A stretch of 64,000 nucleotides of DNA from Iris pallida (lineage: Eukaryota; Streptophyta; Magnoliopsida; Asparagales; Iridaceae), in assembly GCA_029216955.1 (NCBI GenBank), contig JANAVB010029819.1, forward strand, positions 38,809,767 through 38,873,766, given 5' to 3'. The notes beneath the pieces were generated by a model. It searched no databases. It had not been told where the DNA came from and saw only the letters and a list, made by a program, of their open reading frames with translations. A program made the translations under genes and the position numbers. Positions 1 through 12,664 of the stretch are shown piece by piece. Position 1 is the stretch's first letter; each line of letters opens with the position of its first letter.

Positions 1-1828
1 CTCTATGATCATGGTTAGCCTCTAGTCAGGGTGGTTCTAAGGTTTCACTAGCTAATGTTACTAACACAATACATTATTTAATTATATAAAAAATAATCAA
101 GAATTTACCAATTTATATCACTAACATTATTTAATCCATTAAATAATAACTAAATAATCAATTTCAGAAAAGTTTAAAAATATCCTTATTTTAGAAAAGT
201 GGTAGTTACATTAGTACAAGATGTGACTGAAGATAATATTTTAGAGTATATAATACTCTTAACTATGATTGATTTATTACATAAACCTCAAGAGACGATA
301 ACTCCTAATAGAGTAAAAATTTATCCATAAATGGATTATATGTCATATGAGTCAGTTACACAGTTTATATTTGAATGACCTTCTACGCCATAAGAGTATC
401 TAATATTATAGTGTAGACTACTCTTAAAAGTATTCTTTCTAATATATAACATAATAACTGCTTTGACTGATTTAGTTACTTTCTAAATCAGATTTGGTTA
501 TATCATAATTACTTAACAAATATGTGGTTTCACTAATTGCTGATATAAATCTTAGGATAGTAAGTCAAAACTCATCTGACTCTCTCTCCCCTTAGAGTAA
601 GATTAGTAACTTTCGACCTTGGCTCTAAAGATTTATCTTTACACGCCATGTTTACAAAAAAAAATGATACTCTAAAGTACTAGAATAATAGTTTAAGTAA
701 TTTTTGCTAATTGACCTTAGCAAATCTTTAGTTTATCAAGTTTTGATCAACTTGGGTTAGTTGTAGGGCCCGGTTCCCAGCTAGCGGAGGTCCACGAGAT
801 AACGATTAAACACTGTGTCGCTTAAAACTATTTACGCCCGGTTGATAGAAGGACCCTTTCAACTTGTACCCAAAATAATCTCAACTTTTTTAAAACTTTA
901 GATTGATAGGAATTTGTAACCTCATTAAACTATTTTCTTTTGAGTAAATTGTTTGAACATGTCAAAGAAAATTAAAATGTCACATTTTATATGCAAACTA
1001 ATGCTTGCCTAACATATTTTAATTAATGTGAAGAACAATATTGTGATTTATTTTTTACTATAAATTCTAACATTGTGACAATATGGTCAGCTCAATTTCA
1101 TGCAAACCGACCCAAAAAAATATCATATAACATCACTTTAATACAATGATGTACAATACCATAATCATTTCCAAATGATCAGGACTTATTAATAACAATA
1201 CAAAAGATATGTTATTTTTATACATTATTTGGAGATAGTTTCATTATTCTCGCTAAACATTCATTAATATAAGAAAGATAGAGTAAAGAACTTTTATTTT
1301 GCGTACCTTCACCTTTATCGTATTTGAGTTTTCCTTAACAAGTCAACATCTATAACGATTCTGGCTTAGAGAGACAACATTACAAAGATTATGTTAAGAA
1401 TAAATGAGTACAAAAATAAATTTGTATTACCGTCACCGTTAACATTTTGCTTCTTTTCAGAAAGTTAAAAATATTTCTAACGATCCTACCTCCAAGAAAA
1501 TAGAATTTAGTTTGTATATGGACAAAAAAAATGTAACTGAAACGATGCACAAACTTTTCAACAGTAACTTTTTCTTCTTTTTTTTTGTTTACAGCTTCAA
1601 TCATGCAAGATTTAAAACAACATATATTTTTATATTTGACAAAAATGTCAACAATGTATTGTGTTAAACTAGTGGACTAAGAAAGGAGGAATTTTCCTGT
1701 TTGTACAAATTATTGTATAAAATTCCTACATAGTAGTATGTATCATGTAGTATCTATTGGTGGTTCTAAAATAATAGCCTGTGTCAATCTTGCAAGAGTG
1801 TAGGATCGCACCAAACATTATTTTCCAA
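1..1828. other. AT-rich linker, no gene recognised
   Basis: This stretch is AT-rich with many stops in all frames and no domain I recognise. The only ORF of note, on the - strand near 1389-1604, is low-complexity and unsupported. A short GC-richer patch at about 765-860 weakly resembles the non-coding segment of RLC-S at 50480-50560, so it may hold an old element fragment. The last five bases (1829-1833, CCATT) just beyond it are the left target duplication of RLC-1. Confidence 0.5.
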
Positions 1829-1833
1829 CCATT

Positions 1834-2584
1834 TGTTGGAGGGGGTGGGATTTTCAACCTATGTGGAGAAGACCCCGGAGTGCGACGAGCGCCGTCTGTG
1901 TGTCAGAGAAGCTCGGAGAGGTGACGAGGCCAGTCGGAGAAGACGAAGAAGCTCAGGAGCTGCCAGAGAAGCTGCTGGAGAGAACCTTGCTGGAAGTAGA
2001 ACACAGAGTTCTGGCCTAACTCTATGCCAGGGCAGAGTTCTGGCCGAACTCGGTGTGTCGGGGCTGAAGCATTTTTCAGGGTGATTTAATCACCGTTGAA
2101 TCGTATCCTACGGTCCAGGTTTTGCTGTGGATTAGGAGGTTTATACATGGTTATTCCTAACCCTAATCATAACACAACTTTGAAGAACAAGAAAGAAAAA
2201 GGAGGCAAGAGTGCCATTACAACTTTGGGAGAGAAGACGGAGGATTGAAGGTCTTTTTCGGAGGAGAATCGGATTCGGGTAATCTCTACTCGTCGTTCTT
2301 GTTCTTCTAGCCTTGTAATCATTGTTCTTACTTCCAAGTGTTGTGGGTATCCGATTTAGATCGGAAGAAGTTTGTAGAGGGTGTAATTTTTCTATTTCGT
2401 TAGTGGAGGCTTCTCAGGGTTAGACTCTGATCGTCCCGTGGTTTTTCCTGCAAGGGTTTTCCACGTCAAAAATTCTCTATGTCTGCGTGGTTTGTTTTGG
2501 TGTTTTGGTTCGTGCGTTGTTTTGCTCGGTTCTCTCGCAGGTACTCTCTAGTTTGGGGAAAGGTTTTCGCATTTTTTTCCAATA
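1834..2584 (+). repeat. RLC-1 5' LTR
   Basis: The repeat starts TGTTGGA and ends CCAATA, where the 3' LTR has CCAACA, so the canonical terminal CA is mutated here. At 751 bp it is about 73 bp shorter than the 3' LTR, because it has two rather than four copies of the GAGTTC-GGCC-GAACTC inverted-repeat motif (2004-2023 and 2032-2053). Confidence 0.93.
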
Positions 2585-2587
2585 AAG

Positions 2588-2600
2588 TGGTATCAGAGCC
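2588..2600 (+). promoter_or_regulatory. RLC-1 primer binding site (initiator Met tRNA)
   Basis: TGGTATCAGAGCC lies 3 nt after the 5' LTR. This is the standard complement of the 3' end of plant initiator methionine tRNA and primes minus-strand DNA synthesis. Confidence 0.95.
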
Positions 2601-2655
2601 AGATTCTGGAATTCAGAAGGGTGTCAGGAGTTGACAAGAAAACTAGAGAGGAGAG

Positions 2656-3135
2656 ATGGACGCGAAGCCGGTGCACATGGTGAACCTGAACGACACCAAC
2701 TATCACTATTGGCGGAGCAAGATAAAAGATTTGCTGTTCGTCAAGAAGCTGCATCTGCCCATATTTGCATCCGAGAAGCCCAATGATAAAATTCGAGGAG
2801 GACTGTAAATTCGAGCATATACAGGTGTGCGGATATATCAGGCAGTTCGTTGACGAGAACGTGTACAACCACGTCGCCAATATTGAGGACACGAAGACGT
2901 TATGGGATAAGCTAGAATCTTTGTACGCGAAGAAGACTGGGATAAACAAGTTGTTCCTGATCCGGACGATGATGGATCTGCGGTATAAAGATGGGGCATC
3001 TATTACGGATCACTTGAGTGATTTCTAGGGCATGGTTGACCAGCTATCTTCAATGGAAGTCAAGTTCAACAATGAAGTTCAGGACTATGGCTGCTGTGTA
3101 CATTTTCAGAATCGTGGGAGACCGTACAAGTATCT
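2656..3135 (+). pseudogene. gag: RLC-1 gag, N-terminal part (UBN2-type), broken
   Basis: Gag would form the virus-like particle. The chosen ATG at 2656 is the first after the priming site and opens with MDAKPVHMVNLNDTNYHYW, a typical copia gag start. The reading shifts by one base near 2775-2790. The next frame carries the UBN2-type core (VCGYIRQFVDENVYNH, then LWDKLESLYAKKTGINKLFL), then stops at a TAG at 3026-3028 where relatives have a sense codon after DHLSDF. A further frame change lies near 3085, before the frame that continues at 3136. At least three lesions show that no full Gag can be made. Confidence 0.88.
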
Positions 3136-6100
3136 ATGATCGCTTCTGCTCCAGAGGGCGTCGTTAGTCTGGAGTTTGCCAAGAGCGGGGTGCTGAATGA
3201 AGAGATACGGAGACGTTCTCAGGGCACTTCATCCACATCCCACCACTCAGAGGCATTGGTTTCAGATAGCCGCGGAAGGGGCAAAAGCAGGGATCCAGGT
3301 GGTGGCAGAGACAAGAGCAGGGAGAAGTCCAAGGGTCGTTACAAGGACTCAGAGTGTTACCACTATGGCAAGAAGGGCCACATCAAGCGGAACTATTTCG
3401 CTTGGAAGAGAGAGAAGAAGGGCGACAAGGGGAAGCAAGATGAGAACACTACAGTGGCGGCCTCTATATATGGAGACGATGTGATCGTCGTAGGTGATGA
3501 GGTCATTACAAACCTCGCCTGCGATGACAATTCTTGGCTGGTGGACTCAGGGGCTTCAGCGCATGTATCTCACAACAGGATACTATTTACCACTTATACG
3601 ACAGGCGACTGTGGAGTGTTGAAGATGAGCAATGGAGATGTGTCAAAGGCGGTTGCCGTTGGATATATGCATTTGAGATCGAAGACGGGTGCGGTTCTTG
3701 TTCTCAAAGATGTTCATCATATCCCTGATATTCGTTTCAACCTGGTGTCGGTTGGAAGGTTGAATGACGAGGGATTCTTCGATCTCTTCGGGAATAGTCA
3801 ATGGATGCTTTTCAGAGGTTCGATGGTGATTGCAAGAGGAAGCAAGAAGTTCGGTCTCTACTATATGGAGGAGAGCGCATAGGGAGCACAAGAGGTGAAC
3901 GCAGTCAGTGATGCATCTACCGAGTTGTGGCACAGGTGGCTCGGCCATATCAGCGAGAAGGGGATGAGCTACTTGGTGAACAGGAAGGTGATTCCAGGGC
4001 CCAAGTCTACAAAGTTAGAGAAGTACACGCACTACTTAGCTGGGAAGCAAAATAGGATGTCTTTCCAAAATCACCCAAGTTCAAGGAAGCCGGTGTTGTT
4101 CGAGTTGATTCACTCGGATGTCTGCGGTCCTATGAAGGTAAAATCTATTGGTGGTGCTTCTTACTCTGTAACTTTTATTAATGACTGTTCCAGGAAGGTT
4201 TGGGTCTATGGCTTAAAGACCAAGGATCAGGTGCTACCTACTTTCAAAGAGTTTCAGGCCTCTGTTGAAAGAGAGACGAGCAAGAAGTTATTGTGTGTTC
4301 GGTCCGACAATGGAGGCGAATACATCAGTCCCTTTGATGCGTATTACAGAGAGCAAGGGATACGACACCAGAAGACTCCGTCTAAGACACCTCAGCTCAA
4401 TGGTGTAGCGGAGCACATGAACAGGCCACTGATGGAGAGGGTGCGGTATTTGCTGTCAGAAGCAAACTTGTCGGGCAGTTATTGGGGTGAGGCTCTTTTT
4501 ACAGCTACTTATGTTATTAATTTGTCTCCTAGTGCTCCTTTGCAGGGTGATGTGCCTGACAAAGTATGGTACGACAAAGAGCCGTCATATAATCACCTGT
4601 TAGTGTTTGGCTGTAAGGCCTTCGTGCATGTACCGAAGGACGAGAGGTCCAAACTTGAGCCGAAGACGAGGCAATACGTCTTTGTCGGCTACGGTCAGGA
4701 TGAGTTTGGCTATAGACTCTACGACCCGGTGGGAAGAAAGCTCTACAGAAGCAGGGACGTGGTATTCGTCGAGGATCGGACCATGACCAACACTCAGGAT
4801 TTCAAGATGCCTTCTGAGGCTGAGGAATTGCCTGAGTTAGAGTTATTTCTCTTCGAACAGTTTCTAGAGGACATCGCAGAGGATCCAATTATGGGAGAGC
4901 CAGTACATAGAGTTGCTCCCAACCTTGATCATCAGCCTGCTGATAGTGGTCAGGGTGTCCCTCAAGAGGATGAGCATGCCCGGGAGGCAGTTCCTGAAGA
5001 GGAGGAGGCTGTTGGTATACAGCCAGCACCAGTGGCTCCACTGAAAAGGAGCGACAAAGATCGTCGACTATCTACGAGATACTCACCGGGTGAGTATGTG
5101 CTACTGACTAACGGGAGAGAGCCCGAAAGTTTTACAGAAGCTATGGAAGACGAATACAGACATGAGTGGATGGAGGCTATACAGGAGGAGATGAGTTCCT
5201 TACACGCCAATTCTACTTATGAGCTGGTGCGGTTGCCAAAGGGCAAGAAGGCTTTGAAGAATCGATGGGTGTTTAGAGTGAAGCAGACGGATGATGCTAC
5301 TCGCCCTCAATATAAAGCGAGGCTGGTAGTTAAAGGCTACGGTAAGCGGAAAGGCATAGATTATGATGAGATCTTTTTGCCTGTCGTCAAACATTCGTCT
5401 ATTCGGGTGGTGCTAGCATTGGCAGCCAGTCTCGACTTGGAGGTCGAAAAAATGGACGTGACGGTATTCCTCCATGGTGATCTTGAGGAGGAGTTATACA
5501 TGGAGCAGCCAGAGGGATTCTGTGAGAAAGGCAAGTCACATTTGATCTGTCGGTTAAGGAAGAGCTTGTATGGTCTGAAGCAGGCTCCGAGACAGTGGTA
5601 CAGGATGTTCGAGTCGTTTATGGGGGAGCATGGTTATACACGGACGACGTCGGATCACTGTGTATTTGTGAGGTATTTTGTCGATAATGATTTTATTATT
5701 TTATTGCTCTATGTTGATGATATGCTATTAGTGGGTTGGAATGCCACTAGGGTAGCAGAGTTGAAGCGCCAACTGGGCCCGGCCTTCTCTATGAAGGGTT
5801 TGGACACAGCGAAGACTATTCTTGGGATGGAGATTAGCCGAGAGAGAGAGTCCAAACTGCTACATTTATCCCAAAAGAAATACATTCATCGGGTACTTCA
5901 GCGTTTCAGGATGGACGGGTCAAAGAAAGTGAGTTGTCCCCTTGCGGCTCACTTTAAGTTCACTGAGGAGCAGTGTCCATCTACCGAGGATGAAAAGGAA
6001 GATATAAAGCGGGTTCCATATGCTTCAGCTGTGGGGAGCCTTATGTATGCTATGGTGTGTACGAGGCCAGACATCGCTCATGCAGTTGGCACTGTTAGCA

Positions 6101-6304
6101 GGTATCTTTCAAATTCTGGAAGGATATATTAGAGGGTGGTCAAGTGGATTCTACGATATCTTCAGAATACTGCCGATTGGAGACTTTCTTTTGGTGGTGA
6201 CGAGCCGAAGTTGGTCGGGTATACCGACGTTGATATGGCTGGAGATGTAGACACAAGACGATCGACTTTGGGCTATGTGATGATATTTGTCGGAGGAGCG
6301 GTAT
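3136..6304 (+). pseudogene. pol: RLC-1 gag C-terminus and pol (PR, IN, RT, part of RNase H), disabled
   Basis: One reading frame runs from 3136 to the RLG-A insertion with in-frame TAG codons at 3880-3882 and 6130-6132. In order it contains: a damaged zinc knuckle (CYHYGKKGHIKRNY, with the second and last Cys replaced by Tyr); the protease motif DSGAS at about 3544; a pre-integrase region around ELWHRWLGH whose later Cys ligands are also replaced (KYTHYLAGKQ); the integrase core with HSDVCGP, SDNGGEY and a Glu in GVAEHMN; the reverse transcriptase with YVDD at 5710-5721; and the start of RNase H (ILRYLQNTADW, GYTDVDMAGD). The 6130 TAG replaces a Trp codon conserved in relatives. RNase H is cut at 6304 by RLG-A and resumes at 15879. 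Confidence 0.93.
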
Positions 6305-9300
6305 TGTCACGACCCGGTCCCAATTTCTTGGGTCGAATCGGATCATGCCCAGCCTGCATCGTTGTTGAGACGGCGGCAGTAAGCTGTTCAGTAGCAGGTA
6401 ACCATACAACAACACTATATTTGTCATAACTCAACATTCAGAAATTTAAAACTTTATTAAACTTTTACAATGAAATGAAAGATACAACTTAAACTATTTT
6501 CTACATACATCATGAATAAAAAAAAAACTCTAGGCAAACAGCTCATCAGTCTCGAATTCCTCGTCTTCTAGTTGGGACCTTGGAAATATCCCGGAATAAA
6601 GCCTCATCGGTGATACCTAAAATGTTGGGTCTCCAGTCAGGAGGAAGCAAAGTACAATTCATGCTAATTTAAAACAGTTAAAGTAAATAATAGAATCATG
6701 CAGTTTTAAACAGTTTGAAGAAATAATAGTTTTCAGCGGTAAAACAGTGTGATTTGAACAGGCAATGAATTATGACCGGCTTGGGATGTACAGTAGTATC
6801 CTAGCGATACGATATGGCTTATCCCCGTGTGAAGAGGGAAAAGCTAATACAGTCAGTAGTTACAGTTGGCTTTGGTCATAATCATTACTCTATTCACCCA
6901 GTCCCAATCAGTACAGTAGTCACAATCAGTACTCTCCAAGAGAGTTTCGTGTTTGCATCATGGTTTAAACATGCAGTAAAACGATTATAGAAATAACTGT
7001 AAAACTAACACAAACTATACTTGCCTCAGGAAAATGACTGGAGAGATAAGTTGGTACCGAGGAGGAACGTCAGGTATGTCTTCGAGTTCCTACAGTTGAG
7101 AACTCGACTTAGATCCGCTATATAACCAAGCTAAGTGTGCTAGTTGCAATCTCTAGTAACAAGTCCTAGTCAGATTTTAAGTTGTTATTAAGCTACAGCT
7201 AACGTTTACGTCGCAAGCTATGTGCGTTGATTAAACCAGTCGATTCGGTTATTTGGGAAAATAATAACAGGAATAAATTATCTTTGGAAAACTTTGTGCT
7301 TTTGTAATATATCTATGAAAATAGTTTCTTCCAATGCCAAATCATAAACTAGTTATCTTACTAATATTTTGTCCATTTATTTTACTTGGTAATTCTTAAT
7401 TAATTTTATACGAGAAATATTTACGTTCTAACTACGGGTTACACGTCCAATCCAAAACTACCCAAAAGAATCAACATCAATCACCCAGAAAAGAAAGTAA
7501 AACCTACACTATGCAATACAGGGGCACAGCTAACCAACCTAGAAATATGGGCTTATGCCCTTTACAAATTTTACATAAAATAAGAGAAAAATGTTTAGTT
7601 CCGAAAAAATATGTGCAGTAACCAATTATCTATAATAAATAAGTAAAATAATTTAAACATTGAATTAAGTAATTTAAATTAAAGTTTAGGAGTCTCAGAC
7701 TTGGTCCATCGTCACATCTAGCTAATACCTCAACGCCCGGTCGGACCGGTGCGTTTGCATTTCGCTAGGGTCCACAGACCGGTACGGTCGTCGCCCGAAA
7801 AGTCAGTTTTAAAATCATTTTCCGAAAACCAATTTAAAATCCAAATAGATAAAATTTTGTAAAAATTTGGGCAGCATTCCCTCTATTTCGGGACAACCCA
7901 AAACTGGGAAATGCGCCATAAAACCTGCAATTGCTCCAACCAAATAATAATCCCAAAAATATAACCACCGAAATAATTTTCCAACCACCAGAACCTTCCC
8001 GAAATACCCGGGATATCCGAAATCAAACCAACAACACAAATCTCAGCAGACAATATCACAAAAAATGCTAACGTAGCTAACCGAAACTACCACGTAGCTA
8101 ACCGGATTTTCGAAGGGGAAACCGGGGACCGATATCATCATAGACTACCAATGAAAAGCAACGGGACAGAGAATTTATACCTCGGGGTGCTCGGCTAGAG
8201 CACTCAGATTATATAGAAAGAATAATAATAATCCCGCAGCGGCGTCGACGTCGAAAACGTCGGAAAAGTCCAGAATGGGCACGCTGGCCAGAAAAGATCC
8301 CGCAAAGGGCAGCGACGTCAGCAACAGATCTGAACAGCGCCGAGACAAAGGGCGCGGGGTGCGCCGGTCACCGGACGGCGGGGCTCGCAGGGGAGCGAGG
8401 ATGCCGGCGGGGCAGATCTGGCCGAAAATGGGGCGCGGAGTCAGCGCGGGGGTGCACTGTGGTCGGCCGGAAGGGCCACGCGCGCTGGGGCGCACGCCGG
8501 AAGAAATCGGCGCGGGTGCGCGCCGGACGGGGAGGGCGCGAGGGAGGCTCGGCCGCTCGGGACAAAGGGGCGCTCGGCGGCCAGGGAGTTGCGGCGAGAA
8601 AGGGGGTGGCGACGACGGGGTCGCGTCGAGGGCGGACCCGCGGGGAAGCCGGCGGGAACGATCGGCCGGCGCTCGTCGGTGAGGGCGAGAGTGGTCGGGT
8701 GAGAGGGGTTTGAGAAGTGGGTTTTGGTGGGAAAGGGTAGGTGGAGGAGGGGGTTTGTGCTTCTGCGGATGAGAGCAGAGGGGTTTGGGAATGGTGAGTT
8801 GGAGAGTAAGAGAGAGTTGAGAGTTATCTCTCCTGTGAGATGGTAGAGAGGTGGTTTTAAATGAACGTGGGGAGTGGGGTGTGAGAATTAAAGAGGAGTG
8901 GGGGTTACTCGAGTGAAATATAGAAGGGAAGAGATAGAGTGAAGGGGAGAGATGGAGAGGTGGGAGGTTATGAGAGTTAAGTGGGGAGTTAGAATAGGAA
9001 GGGTGCTGACCAAATCGTGGGAAGTAAGGTGCTGGTCCTACGGGACCAGTCCAAAATAATAATAATAAAATTTTTTTTTTTTAAAGATTAACCAAGTCCA
9101 ACAATTCAGAATTAAGAAATATGAAAAGATTGGGTTAGGCTCAGGCCTGGGTCTGGGTTCGGACTCGGGTCTGGGTCTGAACTCAAAAATCCTTGTTGTT
9201 ATTTAATTTTTTTGAAATCATTTTAACACACAGAAAATAATATAATAATAATAAAAATAATAATTGAAATACTAATAATAATACTAAATCACCAATATTA

Positions 9301-9326
9301 ATAAATTACAAAACATGGGTTTCACA
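6305..9326 (-). repeat. RLG-A 3' LTR
   Basis: The repeat begins TGTCACGACCCGG and ends GGGTTTCACA on the + strand. A GC-rich, CpG-rich island at about 8230-8720 lies upstream, in element orientation, of a TATA-like GTATAAATT at about 8173-8181. The + strand ORFs through the GC island have no homology I recognise and appear in both LTRs simply because the LTRs are copies. Short stretches compared with 12853-15873 differ by roughly 1-3 percent. Confidence 0.94.
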
Positions 9327-9362
9327 ATCTTTCCTCCTTAGAAAATTTCGTCCTCGAAATTA
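9327..9362 (-). promoter_or_regulatory. RLG-A polypurine-tract block
   Basis: In element orientation this reads AATTTCGAGGACGAAATTTT followed by CTAAGGAGGAAAGATT, next to the 3' LTR. The block ending in a purine-rich tract is a hallmark of Tekay/Del-type elements. Very similar sequences occur at the same place in RLG-B (20661-20695) and RLG-C (28701-28737). Confidence 0.88.
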
Positions 9363-9699
9363 AAGTAAGGTTAGGGATTACCTCAAGTCTCAAACAGGTA
9401 CGGGTACTACGTCCGTAACTCAGGTCCAACAATAAGAATTTCCAAGGCAGTCGTGGATGAGACGGTTTATGATATCATCCATGTAGAAAAATACAAAAGC
9501 GAACCAAAGTACACGAGGTTGATCAGACCATCATGCACCGGTCCTGATTAGATAATATTTTAGTAGGTGCACCCAATAAAATACCGTCATGATCAAGCTT
9601 GACAAAAAGATAGCTTGTAAAACTAGACTAATTTAGCAGCATCAGTCAAGTTTAGAACGAAAAGATAAGAAGTAGGAGTTTAAATGATGGCTCAAAATC

Positions 9700-10300
9700 T
9701 GATCTTCTTCTTACCTCTGACTACGCTTGCAACTGGTTTCTCTGGCTCTGAAAGGTTGAGTCCAATCTTCAGCTCTGAATTATCCAAAATATGACTCGGA
9801 TCCGGAATGTAGCGTCTGAGCTGTGATACGTAGAAGACGTTATACACTCTCAAGATTAGCTGGTAGAGCTAACCGGTATACTACTTCCAACTCGTCTTAA
9901 AACTTCAAATAGCCTGATGTACCTGGCTCAACTTTCCTGCTCTGCTAACACTGATCGTTCCTCTGGTAGGAGAAAATCTTCACAAAAGATGTTATCTCCT
10001 TCTTCAAACTCCAGTGATTGACGATGCTAACTTGGTAGTTGTTTTAAGGAAACTCTACCAATTTTAAATGATCTTCTCCAAGATCCTCCAATTTCCAAAA
10101 CACAAGATCTAACATATCTTCAAGCGTCTGGATTATCTTCTTTGATTGTCCGCCGGTTTGTACTCCATAAATCCGGTAGGGGTGCCTCTCGTACAATGCT
10201 GCCAACTTCCCGGTGAATAAATTAACCTTGAAGGGAATAAAGTGTGTTGACTTAGTCAGTCAGTCCACTATAATCCAATTGGTGCCCTTCCCTCCTTAGG
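9700..10300 (-). pseudogene. RLG-A integrase remnants
   Basis: No open frame survives, but short - strand translations are recognisable. Around 10200-10290 the text NWIIVD-LTKSTHFIP corresponds to the gypsy integrase core (usually WIVVDRLTKSAHFLP), with a stop inside. Around 10040-10170 GGQSKKIIQTLEDML corresponds to the region with the catalytic Glu (usually TDGQSERTIQTLEDML), with that Glu replaced and the middle of the core deleted. Around 9775-9840 VYNVFYVSQLRRYIPDPSH matches the integrase C-terminal region of Tekay/Del chromoviruses. 9363-9700 shows nothing further that I can name. Confidence 0.75.
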
Positions 10301-10808
10301 AACAAGGCAAACCTTACTCAAAGTTCATTGTTATATGCTTCTACTTGCACTCCGAATTGTCCAGTGGCTGCAACAAACTGGTTGTTCTCTTGCTAAATTC
10401 CTCAGATTGACAAATTCGCATCTAATCCCATACCTGGAATTGTCCTTCTTCATTCCATAGCACCAATCAATGGAGGCATATTCCGATACATCTTATTAGC
10501 TCCTGAATATATGGAATACTGCGAATGGTGCATTTCTTTCATCAACTTGTTCCTCCGTTTGTCAGCCGATACGCAAAGTCTCGTACCATTCTTTAGAGTT
10601 CCACTGCTGATCAATTTAGAAACCCTCAAGTGTTCCTGCCAACACTTGATCTCTAAGCCTGCAAAGTGCCTCGTTTTGAAACTACGATCTCTTGATTTTG
10701 TCCCTCAGCCTCGAACTACATCAATACTGAATCAGCATCTAGCTCCGTCCGTCTATCTCCAGGTAGTATAACCTCCAGTCCAAACTTCTCATTGTCTTCT
10801 AGCAGGTG

Positions 10809-11063
10809 CTAGTCCTTGGCTAAGAACTCCGCCACTGGGTATCGACTAAGTGTATCAGCGATCACATTAGCCTTACCTGAATGGTACTGCAGGTTGATGT
10901 CGAAATCCTTCATCTGCTTCAACCATCTTCTTAGTCTAACATTCAGCTCTTTCTGAGTGGAGACATATTTCAGACTTTTGTAGTCCGTATATATTTTCAC
11001 TCCCTTTCCATAAAAATCATGCTTCCATAGCATCAAAGTAAAGATAATTGCAGCAAATTCCAA
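10809..11063 (-). pseudogene. RLG-A RNase H fragment
   Basis: The 84-codon segment reads EFAAIIFTLMLWKHDFYG, then IYTDYKSLKYVSTQKELN, then YHSGKANVIADTLSR, the typical gypsy RNase H succession. The Asp of YTDYKSL and the ADTLSR tail are retained. It is an isolated piece of pol: the frame is closed on both sides. Confidence 0.88.
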
Positions 11064-11416
11064 ATTAGGTATGGGATAATTCTTCTCATGAGTCTGTAGT
11101 TGCCTAGATGTGTAAGCAATTAATTTCCCATGTTATTGAAGAACGCAACCCAGTCCTTTTTCAGAGGCATCACTGTAGATTGAGAAACCACCAGTTCCTG
11201 CGGGTAGCGCAAGGATTGGTGTAATGGTAAATCTCTTCTTCAGCTCCTCAATGCCGCCTGGCAATCTTTCGTCCAGATGAACTCTTCATTCTTCCAAGTG
11301 AGCTTCGTCATCGGCTCAGCAATCTTGGCAAAATCCTTCACGAACTTCTGATAGTAGCCAGCCAAGTTCAAGAAACTTCCGAATTGAACTTGGGGTATAC
11401 CATTTTTCAACAGCAG

Positions 11417-11785
11417 CTATCTTCCATCGAAATTTCTTCTCTTGACAACATGGCCAAAAATCCACCTTGTCAAAGAAAATCTAAGTTCAGATAACTTACC
11501 ATAAAACTTATTTTTCTTCAAAGTTTCCAAAACTTTCCTCAGATGTTCTTCATGCTCTTCTTTAGTCTTCGAATATATCAGAATGTTATCTATGGAGAAA
11601 ATAAATTGATTCAAATACTCATGAAAAACTCTGTTCATGAGATTCATGAACACAGTAGGAGCATTTGTCAGTCCAACGTCATGACCAAAGAAAACTACCC
11701 ATACTTGATGTTTGAACGTCGTCTTGGAATTGTCCTCCTTCCTGACTTTGATTTGATGGTAATCAGATCTTAAGTCAAACTTCAA
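11417..11785 (-). pseudogene. RLG-A reverse transcriptase fragment with ruined active site
   Basis: The 122-codon segment holds KFDLRSDYHQIKVRKED, GLTNAPTVFMNLMNRVFHEYL and DNILIYSKTKEEHEEHL, all gypsy RT motifs. The catalytic motif, normally hydrophobic-Asp-Asp, reads SIDN, so the second catalytic Asp is lost. The region 11064-11416 still contains RT-to-RNase H connection sequence in several frames, and 11786-11955 contains only broken upstream RT/protease sequence. Confidence 0.88.
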
Positions 11786-11955
11786 AACACCCTAACTCCA
11801 CACAAATAGATCAAACAGATCCTCGATCCAAGCAGAGGGTATTTGTTCTTTGGTGTCTGGTAATCGATGCACATCCGTTGTTCCATCCTTCTTGGGCACA
11901 AACAAGATAGGTGTTCCCTAAGGTGAAGTTCCCTCCTGAATAAATCCTAGAGCCT

Positions 11956-12664
11956 TCATTGATCTGGTCCTTCATCTTCTATGAACCCCGAGTCTGCATC
12001 ATGCCTTATTGTAGGAGGCAAGGTCTGCTGGATAGGAAGAGAGTCCCTAGGTTGTGGCCTAACAGGTGTTGCTGGGATATGTACTCTGGTTTGATGGAAA
12101 GATAAGGGGCAGTCCTTTACCCGATGTTCAGCAGATCCACATGCCAAACATTTCCCAATCTCTTGCGACAAATGTTGGCTTGGTGACCAGGCCTTTTACA
12201 GTAGTCACAAACCAATAGCTTCTTATAATATGACTGCCGAATAGGGCTCAAATATCTTCTAGATTCAGGGTATCCCTCCTAGGACGAGGTTCCGCTCCAA
12301 CTTGGTTTAAGATAGCTAAAGCTACATCATTGACGTTCTTCATGTCTTCTCTCGTGATATTCATCTGTTTCTGCTGGGCTTCATCTCGAGCTTTCTGGAA
12401 CTCCAAGATTTCTTGAAATAGGGCAACCATTTGGAAGGTGTTTGCTGGTACTGGTGGAGCAACAAGAATGGATACTCCACCAAGGAAATGTAACTCAGTT
12501 TGAGAAAAGGTAGGAATCGCCAGTGTAGTGAAAACTTCACTGGATGTATTATAGGGACGGTCAATCAGCCGCGAGGGAATAAACCCTGGACTTGGTTGAG
12601 GAGATGGGGTATGATCTGGAGATGACACTTCATCGCCAGCAGGATTGGTCTTGTCAATGGTCAT
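11956..12664 (-). pseudogene. RLG-A reduced gag with zinc knuckle, broken
   Basis: Two frames (12664-12248, then 12171-11956) together resemble the intact RLG-B protein. They contain a Pro/Ser-rich N-terminus, a helical segment with MNITREDMKNVNDVALAILNQV, then one legible knuckle CLACGSAEHRVKDC (C-x2-C-x4-H-x4-C) and a Pro-rich tail. The first knuckle lies in the 12172-12247 gap in a shifted frame. No capsid-type gag domain lies between the helix and the knuckles, as in RLG-B, so this deletion predates the decay. Confidence 0.82.

Noticed and set aside
1389..1604. 71-codon ORF in the left linker
   Set aside because: AT-rich low-complexity frame without recognisable features.
8275..8682. Arg/Gly-rich + strand ORF (and overlapping - strand ORFs) in the RLG-A LTR, repeated at 14908-15251
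   Set aside because: Lies in a GC-rich island with open frames in several registers, has no domain, and is repeated only because LTRs are copies.
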